From contig JBGPKK010000017.1 of assembly GCA_041485905.1 (NCBI GenBank), forward strand, positions 1-48,703: a stretch of 48,703 bases of DNA, written 5' to 3'. How positions within the stretch are numbered: position 1 is the first letter of the stretch; the number at the start of each line of letters is the position of its first letter. The stretch is from JAHFUI01 sp041485905. GTDB taxonomy: Bacteria > Acidobacteriota > Vicinamibacteria > Vicinamibacterales > CAVVIG01. A program made the position numbers and the translations under genes. The notes beneath the pieces are model-generated. The model was given only the letters and a program-made list of their open reading frames with translations. It did no database searches and had not been told where the DNA came from. This document shows positions 8,613 through 17,831 of the stretch, in pieces.

Positions 8613-8682
8613 CAGGAGTAAGTACTCAGGAGTAAGTACTAAAGGACGTACGAACAGGACCACGTACGCGATTGACGTACGT
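8613..8682. repeat. 14-bp tandem repeat and three ACGTACG sites upstream of receptor 2
   Basis: CAGGAGTAAGTACT occurs twice back to back (8613-8626, 8627-8640). ACGTACG then appears at 8646-8652, 8662-8668 and 8675-8681, the last extended to the 8-bp palindrome ACGTACGT. The cluster lies 66-135 bp upstream of the receptor-2 -35 box, in the non-coding gap after the kinase gene. It could be a regulator-binding region. No equivalent is visible upstream of receptor 1. Confidence 0.7.
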
Positions 8683-8692
8683 AGTGTCCCTC

Positions 8693-10111
8693 TTAGGCGG
8701 ACCGTGACGTTGGCGCTGACGGTAACGTCACGCAAAACACCGACCCGGTCGGACCGCTCGACTCCAACACGAGCGTCCCGTGGTGGGCCTCCGCGATCCA
8801 CCTCGCGATCGGAAGACCCAGACCCGCTCCACGTCCGCGCCGGGACGGATCGAGCTGCACGAAGCGATCGAAAATCCGCGCCTGATCGGCGGCGGGAATG
8901 CCGGGGCCCGTATCTTTCACGCGAATCCTCACCCCAGCGGCGTCCTGACACATCTCCACGGCGACAGACCCGCCGGCCGGCGTGTGCTGCACGGCGTTCT
9001 GGACGACGTTCAGCACCAGCTGGCGCAGCAGGTCCTCGTCTCCGCGAAACGGGATTTCGGCCGACGCGCCCCACGTGATCGTGACCGCTCGCTCCGCGGC
9101 CAGCACCTCCACCGCCCGCCGGCAATCGGCGACCACTTCGTCGAGATAGAGATCGACCGGCCGAAGCGGATAGCCACCAGCGTCGGCGCGCGCCAGGACC
9201 AGCATGTCCTCGACCAGACGGCCGAGGCGTCGCGACTGGTCGCCGACGATGGCCAGCGCCTCGCGATACTCGCCTTCGCTTCTGTGTTCGCGGCCAAGCG
9301 TCACGTCCGCCGCCGTGCGGACGACGGACACCGGCGTGCGCAGCTCGTGCGACGCGTCTGCCATGAACTGCCGCTGCGTCTGCAATGCCGCCCGCAATCT
9401 GGCGACGAGACCATTGAACGCCCGGGCGAATTGACCGAGCTCGTCGGTCCGATCCGCCGGACCCAGGTTCTCCATGCCCGTCACCGAAATCCGCGCCGCC
9501 TGCTGCGCCATGTCGGTAATCGGCCGGAGACCGATCGAGGCGAGCCAGAATCCCCCGCCAGCGGCCAGCAGCAACACGATCGGGATCCCTACGATCATCG
9601 CTTCCTGCACTTCATGTTGTTCACGCTGGACGTCAGCCAGCGTGGTTGCGGCAAGCAGGATCAACGTCGTCGTGCCGAAGTTCTGGAATCGCGCGTGGAT
9701 GCGCCAGGCGCCAGAAGCGGCCTGCTCGGTCCACACGAATCCTCCAGCCTGCGCAGGGCCCGCAGGCCCTGTGGGCCCTGTGGGCCCAGTAGACCATGCC
9801 CAGGAATGGCGCTGCAGACCAGCCCAGTCCGCGGCCAGCGGAACACCGTGCACGTCGAGGATCGCAATGGCGCGTCCCCTCGCGGTCACGGCGCGTCGGG
9901 CTTCTTCAGAGGCGTCCGCGAGACTGGCGTGTTCCGCCAGCTCGCCGTGGATGACGTTAGTCAGCGTGGTCGTGAGGCCGTCGAGCTCACGATCGACCCG
10001 GCGCGTGCCGATGCGGCTCTGCACCCAGAGCACATCCGCGCAAAAGAGACACAGCACCACGACCAGTGCGAGCGTGTACCAGAGCGTGAGGCGCGCGCGC
10101 AGCGACAGCAT
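8693..10111 (-). CDS. membrane sensor histidine kinase (OmpR-type partner)
   Basis: A 472-residue inner-membrane kinase. TM1 at about 8-30, a periplasmic sensor of about 140 residues, TM2 at about 172-193, HAMP (195-248), then H-box with phospho-acceptor H255 (DASHELRTP), N-box N372 (QNAVQHT), G1 DTGPG (400-404), F-box and G2 GAGLGLP. The architecture resembles CusS/BaeS-like envelope sensors. Residues 109-120 of the sensor contain short Gly-Pro-X triplets. The gene follows its response regulator by 2 bp. Its signal is unknown; the divergent efflux and receptor cluster is the likely target. Confidence 0.93.
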   Translation of the reverse strand: MLSLRARLTLWYTLALVVVLCLFCADVLWVQSRIGTRRVDRELDGLTTTLTNVIHGELAEHASLADASEEARRAVTARGRAIAILDVHGVPLAADWAGLQRHSWAWSTGPTGPTGPAGPAQAGGFVWTEQAASGAWRIHARFQNFGTTTLILLAATTLADVQREQHEVQEAMIVGIPIVLLLAAGGGFWLASIGLRPITDMAQQAARISVTGMENLGPADRTDELGQFARAFNGLVARLRAALQTQRQFMADASHELRTPVSVVRTAADVTLGREHRSEGEYREALAIVGDQSRRLGRLVEDMLVLARADAGGYPLRPVDLYLDEVVADCRRAVEVLAAERAVTITWGASAEIPFRGDEDLLRQLVLNVVQNAVQHTPAGGSVAVEMCQDAAGVRIRVKDTGPGIPAADQARIFDRFVQLDPSRRGRGAGLGLPIARWIAEAHHGTLVLESSGPTGSVFCVTLPSAPTSRSA

Positions 10112-10113
10112 CT

Positions 10114-10800
10114 TCAGGACGCGTCGGCCACCGCCGCCAGTTGATAGCCTTCACCGCGGCGCGTCCGAATCAGCGATTCCGACCCGGGACGATCCAGCTT
10201 GCGTCGCAGCCGCTGAACGTAGACATCGACGACGTTTGACAGCACATCGTAGTGTTCGTCCCAGACGTGCTCCGCGATGTCGCCGCGACCGACGACGTCG
10301 CCGGCGCGACGGGCGAGGTATTCGAGCAGCGCATATTCCTTCGCGGTCAGCAGGACCTCCCGGTTTCGCACCCACGCGCGCCGACTCCGCGTGTCGAGCG
10401 CGAGCGGACCGACACTCAACCGCTCCGGCAGCAGCGGCTGCTGCCCGCGGCGGATCAGCGCCCGAAGCCGCGCGAGCAGCTCGCCGAAATCGAACGGCTT
10501 CACCAGATAGTCGTCGGCGCCGCAATCCAACCCTTCGATGCGCGCCTCCACCGCGTCGCGGGCGGTGACCATCAGGATTGGCACCGCGCAACCCGACGCC
10601 CGGATGGCGCGGCAGACGGCGAACCCGTCCTTCACCGGCAGCATGACGTCGAGAATCACCGCATCGTAGTCGGTCGTTCCGACCTGAAAGATGGCGGTGT
10701 CGCCATCCGATGCAAGATCGACGGCGTACGCCTGCTCGCGAAGTCCTTTCGCGAGTACGTTGGCGGCGTGTGGTTCGTCTTCGACCAGGAGCACGCGCAT
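10114..10800 (-). CDS. OmpR/PhoB-family response regulator
   Basis: A 228-residue regulator. The receiver domain (1-118) has acidic pocket E7/D8, phospho-acceptor D51 (VILDVMLP), T79 and K101 (YLVKPF). The winged-helix DNA-binding domain (about 128-224) ends with the recognition region VVDVYVQRLRRKL and wing IRTRRGEGYQL. It is transcribed with the kinase at 8693-10111. It diverges from the PepSY-like gene at 10939, and a direct repeat of 11-bp period lies in the gap, as expected for this family. Confidence 0.95.
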   Translation of the reverse strand: MRVLLVEDEPHAANVLAKGLREQAYAVDLASDGDTAIFQVGTTDYDAVILDVMLPVKDGFAVCRAIRASGCAVPILMVTARDAVEARIEGLDCGADDYLVKPFDFGELLARLRALIRRGQQPLLPERLSVGPLALDTRSRRAWVRNREVLLTAKEYALLEYLARRAGDVVGRGDIAEHVWDEHYDVLSNVVDVYVQRLRRKLDRPGSESLIRTRRGEGYQLAAVADAS

Positions 10801-10844
10801 CGGCAGCTACCTCGAGCGTTCGAGTCGATCATAGCCACTGGCGC

Positions 10845-10898
10845 ATGAACACTCCATGACTGGCGTTCATCCTCGATTCATCATTGGAGCGCTACACT
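10845..10898 (+). promoter_or_regulatory. candidate response-regulator box and -10 element between regulator and PepSY gene
   Basis: TTCATC at 10866-10871 and 10877-10882 are direct repeats with the 11-bp period typical of PhoB/OmpR dimers. ATGAAC at 10845-10850 is an inverted third copy (complement of GTTCAT at 10865-10870). A -10-like TACACT follows at 10893-10898, 10 bp after the box, with no recognisable -35. This is the layout of an activator-dependent promoter. Confidence 0.5.
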
Positions 10899-10938
10899 GT
10901 GAGGCTTGACCTCAGATCCCAAGAACCAGGAGTGAGCC

Positions 10939-11385
10939 ATGACGATGAGATTGCTCGTGACCATCGGGACCGTGCTCGGAATGAGCGCGGCCGTAGTTCA
11001 TGCCGCCGACAAGAAAGTTCAGATGAAGGACTTGCCGATGGCGGTACAGAAGGCGGTCCAGGAGCAGACCAAGAGCGCGACCCTTGTTGGACTCGCGACG
11101 GAAAAGGAAGGCGGCAAGACGCTGTACGAAGCGGAGACAAAGGTGAACGGCAAAACGCGCGACCTGCTGTTCGACGCCGCCGGCCGTCTGCTGGAAGTGG
11201 AAGAGGAAACCAGCATCGACAACGTGCCTGCGGCCGTCAAGACGGCCCTCCAGTCGCGCGGTAAACTTCTCAAGATCGAAACCTTGACGAAGGACAAGAC
11301 GGTCACCTACGAAGCCGTCGTCGAGAACAAGGGAAAGAAATCCGAAGTGGAACTCGACGCCAACGGCAAGACTCCGAAGAAGTGA
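10939..11385 (+). CDS. PepSY-like secreted protein
   Basis: A 148-residue periplasmic protein with a signal peptide (about 1-22, ending VVHA). It has two repeats of the PepSY-like fold, each with a 'P-x-x-V-x-x-A' helix (DLPMAVQKAVQEQ and NVPAAVKTALQSR) followed by a beta-hairpin (TLYEAETKVNGKTRDLLFD and TYEAVVENKGKKSEVELD). Such proteins are often controlled by an adjacent two-component system and may bind ligands or inhibit proteases; the exact role is unknown. A ribosome site AGGAG lies 8 nt before the ATG. It is the first gene of the six-gene + strand cluster. Confidence 0.8.
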   Translation: MTMRLLVTIGTVLGMSAAVVHAADKKVQMKDLPMAVQKAVQEQTKSATLVGLATEKEGGKTLYEAETKVNGKTRDLLFDAAGRLLEVEEETSIDNVPAAVKTALQSRGKLLKIETLTKDKTVTYEAVVENKGKKSEVELDANGKTPKK

Positions 11386-11390
11386 CACGT

Positions 11391-13964
11391 ATGCACAGGC
11401 GAACCGTTTCCTTTCTGCTGGCGACGGTGACCCTCCTCGTGACGGGCAGTCCTGCCCAGGCCCAGCGGCCAGCCGGACTGCCCGTGACGGGCGTCGTCGT
11501 CGACGCGACGGGTGGCGTGCTGCCACGTGCGCAGGTGGAGCTGAAGACCCCTGCAGGATTGCCGATCGCATCCACGGTGACCGACAACGTCGGCGCCTTT
11601 CGGCTCGAATCGGTGCCTGCCGGGCGCTATGACGTTCGCGTCACCTTCGAGGGATTCAAGCCGACGACGGTTCGCGTGAACGTCGGCAACCGGGCTCCGG
11701 GAGCGCTTCGTGTGACGCTGCCGATTGCCGCCATCTCGCAGGAGGTGAATGTCGGCAGAGGGACGGCGGAGATCAGCGCGGATACAGCCTCGAACCTCGA
11801 CGTCTCCACGGTCGATGCGGAGACGATCGAAAATTTGCCGATCCTCAATCAGGATGTGCTCGGCACGATGGCGCGATTTCTCGACGCGGGGGCGATTGGC
11901 GCGGGCGGCACGACCTTGATCGTCAACGGGATTGAAGTCAACAACTTGAATGTGTCCGCATCGGCCATTCAGCAAATCAAGATCAATCAGGATCCGTACT
12001 CGGCGGAATTCGCGCGCCCGGGACGCGGCCGGATTGAGGTGATCACCAAGCCGGGCTCGCAGGAGTATCACGGAACGGCGAGCTTCTTTTTCCGCGACTC
12101 CTCGCTCGACGCCCGCAACGCGTTTGCCGCCACGCGTCCTCCGGAGCAGCGGCGGAACGTCGAAGGGTTCCTCGGCGGACCGGTGCGCCACTCCGAGACG
12201 ACATCGTTCTCGCTCTCGATGCGGCGGGACGGGGAAGATCGCCAGGCCATCGTGGTCGCGCAGGATCCTCTGGGACCGGTTCGGCTGAACATCGCCACGC
12301 CTTCACGGAACGATCTCGTGGCGGTGTCGCTCACGCATCAGCACAGCAAGCGCACGACGATGGCGCTCAGCTTCTCGTACCGGAACGAGGCAACCGACAA
12401 TCAGGGTGTCGGCGGGTTCGCACTCCCGTCAACAGCGACGAACTGGAATCAGATCGAAAAAGAGGGCACGTATACCCAACAGACGGTCGTGACGCCGAAG
12501 CTGCTGAACCAGTTTCGTCTGCTCCTCGGCGTTGAAAGCGAAACCACGGCCAGCCTCAGCCAGGCGCCATCCATTGTCGTGCTCGACGCCTTTACGGGCG
12601 GCGGCGCGCAGGGCGACTGGCTTCGCACCGAACACCACTTCACGCTCACCGACACGGTCACCTGGTCGCCGGGCCGCCACGTCGTGAAAGCCGGCTTCAA
12701 CATCCCCGACTGGAGCCGCCGGCGGTACGACGACAACACGAATTTTGGCGGGACGTTTTACTTCTCGGGCCTTGCCGACTACGCTGCGGGACGGCCGTAT
12801 TCGTTCATCGAGCAGGCGGGCAACGGCCACGTCGCGTTTCTCGAGAAACAGGTGGGCGGGTTCGTGCAGGACGAGGTTCGCCTGCTCCCGAACCTGTCGG
12901 TCGCGCTCGGCCTGCGATACGACTGGCAGAATTTCGTGCACGACACGAACAATTTCGGACCTCGTGCGTCGTTCGCGTTCGCGCCGACCAGGAGCGGCAC
13001 AACCGTCATTCGAGGCGGGGCCGGCGTGTTCTACGATCGCACCGGCGTCCGACCGGTCCAGGACGTGTTGCGATACGACGGCGTTCGTCTGCTGCGATAT
13101 GTCATTTCGAATCCCGGGTATCCGAACGCGCTCGGAGCCGGCCAGCCCCTGGCCGCGCAGCCCGCGAGCATCGTTTCGTTCGCGCCGGACCTCCACACTC
13201 CTTATTCGGTGCAATACGGCCTGAGCGTCGAACGGCAGCTCCGCAAGCGGACGAGCGCGAGCGTGACCTACACGGGCACGCGCGGATTCGACCAGTTCCG
13301 ATCGCGGGACGTCAACGCGCCGCTGCCGCCGTTCTACGCCGTGCGGCCGAATCCCTCGCTCGGCGTCTCGCGGCAGATCGAGTCGGCCGGAACGGCGCGC
13401 AGCCAATCGCTTCAATTGACGCTGAGGGGTCAGGTCACGCGTTTCTTCAACGGGTCGGTTCAGTACTCGTTGAGCAAGGCGATGAACGACACGGGCGGGA
13501 TCAACTGGATGCCGCCCAACAGTTACGACCTGTCTCAGGAGTATGCGCGCGCCGATGCCGATCAGCGGCACCGGTTCGACGTGCTCGGCACCATCAATCC
13601 GGGATCGCTGTTCAACGTCGGCTTCGCGCTGGCGCTCTATTCCGGCCGGCCGTACTCAATCGTCACCGGCCATGACGACTTCAATACCGGCATCGCGAAC
13701 GCCCGGCCGATCGGCGTGTCGCGAAACAGTCTCGAAGGACCGGGCTATGCGGATCTGGATCTGCGCTGGTCGCGCGACATCCGCCTGACCGGCACAAAGA
13801 ACGACGAGGGGTCGGCCGTCACGATCGGCGTCGACGCGTTCAACGTCTTCAACCGTGTGAATGAGTCGCGGTACATCGGCACGCTGACATCGCCGTTTTT
13901 CGGGCGCGCCGTGTCGGCGCAGCCGCCGCGGCGACTGCAAGTATCATTACGCTTCAAGTTCTGA
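11391..13964 (+). CDS. TonB-dependent receptor with carboxypeptidase-regulatory-like N-domain (third copy)
   Basis: An 857-residue outer-membrane receptor. Signal peptide about 1-24 (ending SPAQA), regulatory-like sandwich (GVVVDATGGVLPRAQV), plug segment with the phrase TLIVNGIEVNNL and EVITKPGSQEYHG, and a barrel ending in LRFKF. It is distinct from the two - strand receptors. ATG 11391 was chosen; GTG 11382, overlapping the PepSY stop, is also in frame. It sits 5 bp after the PepSY gene and before a propeller protein and a tripartite pump, so uptake and export may be under one regulator. Confidence 0.88.
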   Translation: MHRRTVSFLLATVTLLVTGSPAQAQRPAGLPVTGVVVDATGGVLPRAQVELKTPAGLPIASTVTDNVGAFRLESVPAGRYDVRVTFEGFKPTTVRVNVGNRAPGALRVTLPIAAISQEVNVGRGTAEISADTASNLDVSTVDAETIENLPILNQDVLGTMARFLDAGAIGAGGTTLIVNGIEVNNLNVSASAIQQIKINQDPYSAEFARPGRGRIEVITKPGSQEYHGTASFFFRDSSLDARNAFAATRPPEQRRNVEGFLGGPVRHSETTSFSLSMRRDGEDRQAIVVAQDPLGPVRLNIATPSRNDLVAVSLTHQHSKRTTMALSFSYRNEATDNQGVGGFALPSTATNWNQIEKEGTYTQQTVVTPKLLNQFRLLLGVESETTASLSQAPSIVVLDAFTGGGAQGDWLRTEHHFTLTDTVTWSPGRHVVKAGFNIPDWSRRRYDDNTNFGGTFYFSGLADYAAGRPYSFIEQAGNGHVAFLEKQVGGFVQDEVRLLPNLSVALGLRYDWQNFVHDTNNFGPRASFAFAPTRSGTTVIRGGAGVFYDRTGVRPVQDVLRYDGVRLLRYVISNPGYPNALGAGQPLAAQPASIVSFAPDLHTPYSVQYGLSVERQLRKRTSASVTYTGTRGFDQFRSRDVNAPLPPFYAVRPNPSLGVSRQIESAGTARSQSLQLTLRGQVTRFFNGSVQYSLSKAMNDTGGINWMPPNSYDLSQEYARADADQRHRFDVLGTINPGSLFNVGFALALYSGRPYSIVTGHDDFNTGIANARPIGVSRNSLEGPGYADLDLRWSRDIRLTGTKNDEGSAVTIGVDAFNVFNRVNESRYIGTLTSPFFGRAVSAQPPRRLQVSLRFKF

Positions 13965-14001
13965 GACAGGTTTCGCGTTCACCAACACCAAGGAGTGCTC
14001 T

Positions 14002-15030
14002 ATGCGCAAGACATTGATGCTGATCGCGTGGGTCGTCTGCGCGGCGTTCGCCGTCCAGGCACAGGATGGTCCCTATCGGGCGGTGAAGGAAATTCCGATC
14101 GGCGGCGAGGGCGGCTGGGACTACCTGAGCGTCGACAGCGCGGCCAAGCGTCTCTACGTCAGCCACGCGACCAAAGCCGTGGTGGTGGACCTCTCGAAGG
14201 ATGCGGTGATGGGCGAGATCCCCGACACGCCGGGGATCCACGGCGTCATCGCCGTGCCCCCCGACCGTGTGTTCACCAGCAACGGGCGCGGCAACAACGC
14301 GAGCATCGTCGAGGCCAAGACGCTGAAGCTGATCAGCAAGGTGGAGACGGAGGGGAACCCCGATGGCATCCTGTACGAGCCGAAGCAAAAAGAGGTCTAC
14401 ACCTTCAACGGCCGCGGGAACTCCGCGAGCGTGATCGGGGCGGCGAGCGGCAAAGTGGTGGCGACGATCCCGCTCGGCGGAAAACCGGAAGCCGCCGTGG
14501 TAGATGTGGCCGCCGGCCGCATCTACGTCAACATCGAAGACAAGAACAGCGTGGCGGTCATCGACATCGCCAAGCATGCCGTCGTGGCGAACTGGCCCAT
14601 CGCGCCCGGAGAGGAAGCGTCGGGGATGGCGATCGACCTGAAGAATCACCGCCTGTTCATCGGGGCCAGCAACAAGCTGATGCTCATGATGGATTCGACC
14701 AACGGCAAGATCGTCGGGCAGGTGCCGATCGGCCCCGGCGTCGATTCGACGTGGTTCGATCCGCAAACCCAATACGCCTTCTCATCGTGCGGCGGCGACG
14801 CGACAACGACGATTGCTCACGAAGACTCACCTGGCAAGCTGACCGTGGTTCAAGTCCTGAAGACCGGACCCGGCGCGCGGACGATGGCGCTCGATCCGAC
14901 GACGCATCGGATTTACCTGGCGTCGGCGGAGTTCAATCCGCCACCTGCCGGCGCGGCTCCGGGACGCGGCCGCGCGACGATGGTGCCCAACTCGATGAAG
15001 ATTCTGGTCTTCGGGCTCAACGGCAAGTAG
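14002..15030 (+). CDS. YncE-like periplasmic beta-propeller protein
   Basis: A 342-residue secreted protein with signal peptide (1-21, ending VQA). It consists of repeated blades of the kind 'DxxxKRLYVSH...VVVDL' (RLYVSHATKAVVVDL, RIYVNIEDKNSVAVIDI, HRLFIGASNKLMLMM), the hallmark of YncE/SMP-like seven-bladed propellers. These usually bind proteins or ligands rather than catalyse. A strong ribosome site (AAGGAG, 7 nt before ATG) is present. It lies 37 bp after the receptor, suggesting a partner or substrate-capture role. Function is not established. Confidence 0.82.
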   Translation: MRKTLMLIAWVVCAAFAVQAQDGPYRAVKEIPIGGEGGWDYLSVDSAAKRLYVSHATKAVVVDLSKDAVMGEIPDTPGIHGVIAVPPDRVFTSNGRGNNASIVEAKTLKLISKVETEGNPDGILYEPKQKEVYTFNGRGNSASVIGAASGKVVATIPLGGKPEAAVVDVAAGRIYVNIEDKNSVAVIDIAKHAVVANWPIAPGEEASGMAIDLKNHRLFIGASNKLMLMMDSTNGKIVGQVPIGPGVDSTWFDPQTQYAFSSCGGDATTTIAHEDSPGKLTVVQVLKTGPGARTMALDPTTHRIYLASAEFNPPPAGAAPGRGRATMVPNSMKILVFGLNGK

Positions 15031-15114
15031 GAGGCGTTCAACGACTCGACCCCACGCCGCGCCGAACGATAGACTAGACGTCGAACTGCGTTCGGAAAGG
15101 ATCGCAAACGTCTC

Positions 15115-16506
15115 ATGTCTGATTTTTCGCGCAGGTCGTGGATCGTCGGGTGGCTTGTTGGCGCGGCGCTCGCGAACGGCGGGGAGGCTGCGGGCCAGGA
15201 GCCCGTGGCTTCACGCTTCGTCATTCCCCCGGTATCGGTGTTCTCGCAAGCCGCCGGGCCTCAGTCGAACACGCCCCCGGACGCCGCCCCCCTGACCTTG
15301 CAGGCGGCAATCGCGCAGGCCCGCCTGAACAGCCAGCCCCTTAGGTCCGCAGTATTCGCCGCTCAGCTGGCGGTCGAGGATCGGGTGCAGGCGCGCGCGG
15401 CGCTCCTTCCGGGCGTGAACGGATTTCTCCAGCACATCTACACGGAGCCCAACGGGACGGCGTCAGGGGTCTTCATCTCCAACGACGGACCGCGCGTGTA
15501 CAACGCGTGGGCCAACGCCCACGGCGATCTGTACTCGCCGCAACGCCTGGCAGAGTACCGGGTCGCGGCAGCCGCCGAGGCCGTGGCCCGCGCGAAGGCC
15601 GACGTCGCCGCGCGAGGTCTCGTCTCCACGATCGTGCAGAACTACTACACGCTCGTCGCCGCCATCCGTAAAGCCGCCAGCGCCCGGCAAAGCCTCATGG
15701 AGGCACAGCAATTTCTGGACGTCACCCAGCGCCAGGAGCGCGGCGGAGAAGTCGCGCGCGCAGACGTCGTCAAGTCGCAGATCCAGGTGGAACAACGGCT
15801 CCGCGAGGCACAGGAAGCCGAGCTGAACGTGCTCAAGAGCCGGCTCGGACTGTCAGTCCTGGTGTTTCCGGATTTCCGCGAGAACTTCACCGTCGTCGAC
15901 GACCTCCAGGACGTCGCGCCGCTCGTGCCGCTCGACACCTTCAAGTCGCTGGCGACCGAGAGCAATCCCGATATCAAGGCGGCGGCAGCATCGGTGCAGC
16001 AGGAATCGTCCGGCGTCTCCGCCGCACGAAGCGGCCTGCTGCCCACCGTCTCGTTCGATTATTGGTACGGGATCAACGCCAACCAGTTCGCCATCACGAA
16101 CCCTGACGGCGAGCGCCTCCTTGGATCGGCGGCCCAGGTGTCGATGACGGTTCCGTTGTGGAGTTGGGGCGCCACGCAGAGCAAGCTGCGGCAGGCGGAG
16201 CTGCGAGTCCAGCAGGCCAAGGCCGAACTGACGTTCACGCAGCGCCAGCTGCAGGCGAACGTGATCGCCTTTTACCGGGAAGCCGAGATCGCCCGCCAGC
16301 AGGTGGACTCCCTGCGGACGTCGCTCGACCTGGCGACCGAGAGTCTGCGGTTGACGTTTCTGCGGTATCAGGCCGGCGACGCGACGGTGCTGGAGGTCGT
16401 GGACGCTCAAACCACGCTGACTCAGGCGCGCAACGCGTACGACGATGGCCTTGTGCGCTATCGGGTGACGCTCGCGGCGCTTCAGACACTCACGGGGACC
16501 ATGTAG
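15115..16506 (+). CDS. TolC-family outer-membrane efflux protein
   Basis: A 463-residue channel subunit. After an exported N-terminus it shows two OEP repeats, each with long helices: LQAAIAQARLNSQPLRSAVF in the first and STATE-like coiled helices up to LRYQAGDATVLEVVDAQTTL in the second, the latter being a signature of TolC proteins. It would form the outer-membrane exit duct for the RND pump encoded downstream. The gap to the adaptor gene is only 2 bp, so co-expression is very likely. Confidence 0.9.
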   Translation: MSDFSRRSWIVGWLVGAALANGGEAAGQEPVASRFVIPPVSVFSQAAGPQSNTPPDAAPLTLQAAIAQARLNSQPLRSAVFAAQLAVEDRVQARAALLPGVNGFLQHIYTEPNGTASGVFISNDGPRVYNAWANAHGDLYSPQRLAEYRVAAAAEAVARAKADVAARGLVSTIVQNYYTLVAAIRKAASARQSLMEAQQFLDVTQRQERGGEVARADVVKSQIQVEQRLREAQEAELNVLKSRLGLSVLVFPDFRENFTVVDDLQDVAPLVPLDTFKSLATESNPDIKAAAASVQQESSGVSAARSGLLPTVSFDYWYGINANQFAITNPDGERLLGSAAQVSMTVPLWSWGATQSKLRQAELRVQQAKAELTFTQRQLQANVIAFYREAEIARQQVDSLRTSLDLATESLRLTFLRYQAGDATVLEVVDAQTTLTQARNAYDDGLVRYRVTLAALQTLTGTM

Positions 16507-16508
16507 CC

Positions 16509-17831
16509 ATGCGCACACTTATTCCGCTCTCGTTCTGCGCGGCGCTAGGGCTGACGTTCGCCGCGTGCGGCAAAGAGCCGCCGCCGCCCGAGAAGATCGC
16601 GCCGGTGGAGGTGGCAACGGCCGTCAAAGGCACGATTCGGAACATCGTGACGGCGGACGCGGTCCTGTACCCCAAGGATCAGGCGAACATCAACCCGAAG
16701 ATCAGCGCGCCGGTCCGCCGGTTCCTCGTCAGCCGGGGCGATCACGTCAAGCGGGGACAACTGCTGGCCGAGCTCGAGAATCGCGATCTGGTCGCGGCGG
16801 CCACGGAGAGCAAGGGCCAGTTGGACCAGGCCGAGTCGACCGCGCGCGTGACGAACGCATCTGTGCCGGAGCAGATGACGCAGGCGCAAACCCACGTGGA
16901 CGCCGCCCGGGCGCAAACGGATGCCGCGCAGAAGCTGGTGGACAGCCGCCAGCAGCTGCTCCGAGAAGGGGCGATCGCCAGAAGGCTGGTCGACGAAGCG
17001 CAGGTCGGTTTGGCAGTGGCGCACGCCGAACTCGATACCGCGCAGCAGCACCTGGCCGCGCTGCAGGCTGTTGGCCGACCGGAAATGGCGAAGAACGCCG
17101 CCGCGCAAGTCGAGGCCGCGCGCGGGCATCACGAGACGGCGCAGGCACAAGTGGCCTATGCCGAGATCCGCAGCCCGATCAACGGCGTCGTGACCGATCG
17201 GCCGCTCTACCCAGGCGAAATGGCGAACGCCGGCATGCCGTTGCTGACGGTGATGGACGTGTCGTCGATTGTGGCCCGCGTGAATCTCTCGCAGACGCAG
17301 GCGAAGGACGTCAAGGTTGGCAACGAGGCAACGCTGACGCCGACCGACGGCAGTCAGCCGGTGACCGGCAAGGTGACGATTGTCAGCCCCGCGGTCGACC
17401 CCAACAGCACCACGGTGCAAGTCTGGGTGCAGGCCATCAATCCGGCCGAGCGGCTGCGCGCCGGAGCGTCCGTCCACGTGACGATCGTCGCCGCCACTGT
17501 CGATGGCGCGACCCTTGTCCCGGCGGCGGCGATCCTCCCGAGCGAGGAGGGCGGATCGATGGTGATCACCGTCGACGAAACGAACACCGCGAACCAGACG
17601 AAGGTGCAGGTGGGCTTGCGCGAGGGCGATCTGGTTCAGGTGCTCTTCGAGCTCCAGCCGGATGCCACGATCGAAGGCGTTCATCCGGGTGAACGGGTCG
17701 TCACCGTCGGAGGCCTCGGGCTGGAGGACGGCGCAAAGGTGCGCGTGGTGAAGCCTGGCGAGAACGCGGCCGCAGACGCCAGCGCCGACAAGAAGCCTGC
17801 CGACAAGACAGCTGGCGAGGGCAAGAAGTAA
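16509..17831 (+). CDS. RND efflux periplasmic adaptor (membrane fusion) lipoprotein
   Basis: A 440-residue adaptor. The N-terminus is a lipoprotein signal (LTFAAC at about 16-21). Then come a barrel strand (VEVATAVKGTI), half-lipoyl domain (INPKISAPVRRFLVSRGDHV), a long Ala/Gln-rich alpha-hairpin (about 95-200), second lipoyl half (AEIRSPINGVVTDRP) and beta-barrel plus membrane-proximal domains. The C-terminal tail is Lys/Ala-rich. ATG 16509, 2 bp after the TolC stop, was preferred over a long in-frame extension into the TolC gene. It bridges the pump and TolC. Confidence 0.92.
   Translation: MRTLIPLSFCAALGLTFAACGKEPPPPEKIAPVEVATAVKGTIRNIVTADAVLYPKDQANINPKISAPVRRFLVSRGDHVKRGQLLAELENRDLVAAATESKGQLDQAESTARVTNASVPEQMTQAQTHVDAARAQTDAAQKLVDSRQQLLREGAIARRLVDEAQVGLAVAHAELDTAQQHLAALQAVGRPEMAKNAAAQVEAARGHHETAQAQVAYAEIRSPINGVVTDRPLYPGEMANAGMPLLTVMDVSSIVARVNLSQTQAKDVKVGNEATLTPTDGSQPVTGKVTIVSPAVDPNSTTVQVWVQAINPAERLRAGASVHVTIVAATVDGATLVPAAAILPSEEGGSMVITVDETNTANQTKVQVGLREGDLVQVLFELQPDATIEGVHPGERVVTVGGLGLEDGAKVRVVKPGENAAADASADKKPADKTAGEGKK

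Noticed and set aside
16158..16508. long N-terminal extension of the adaptor gene
   Set aside because: It lies wholly inside the TolC gene and would remove the lipoprotein signal; ATG 16509 fits better.
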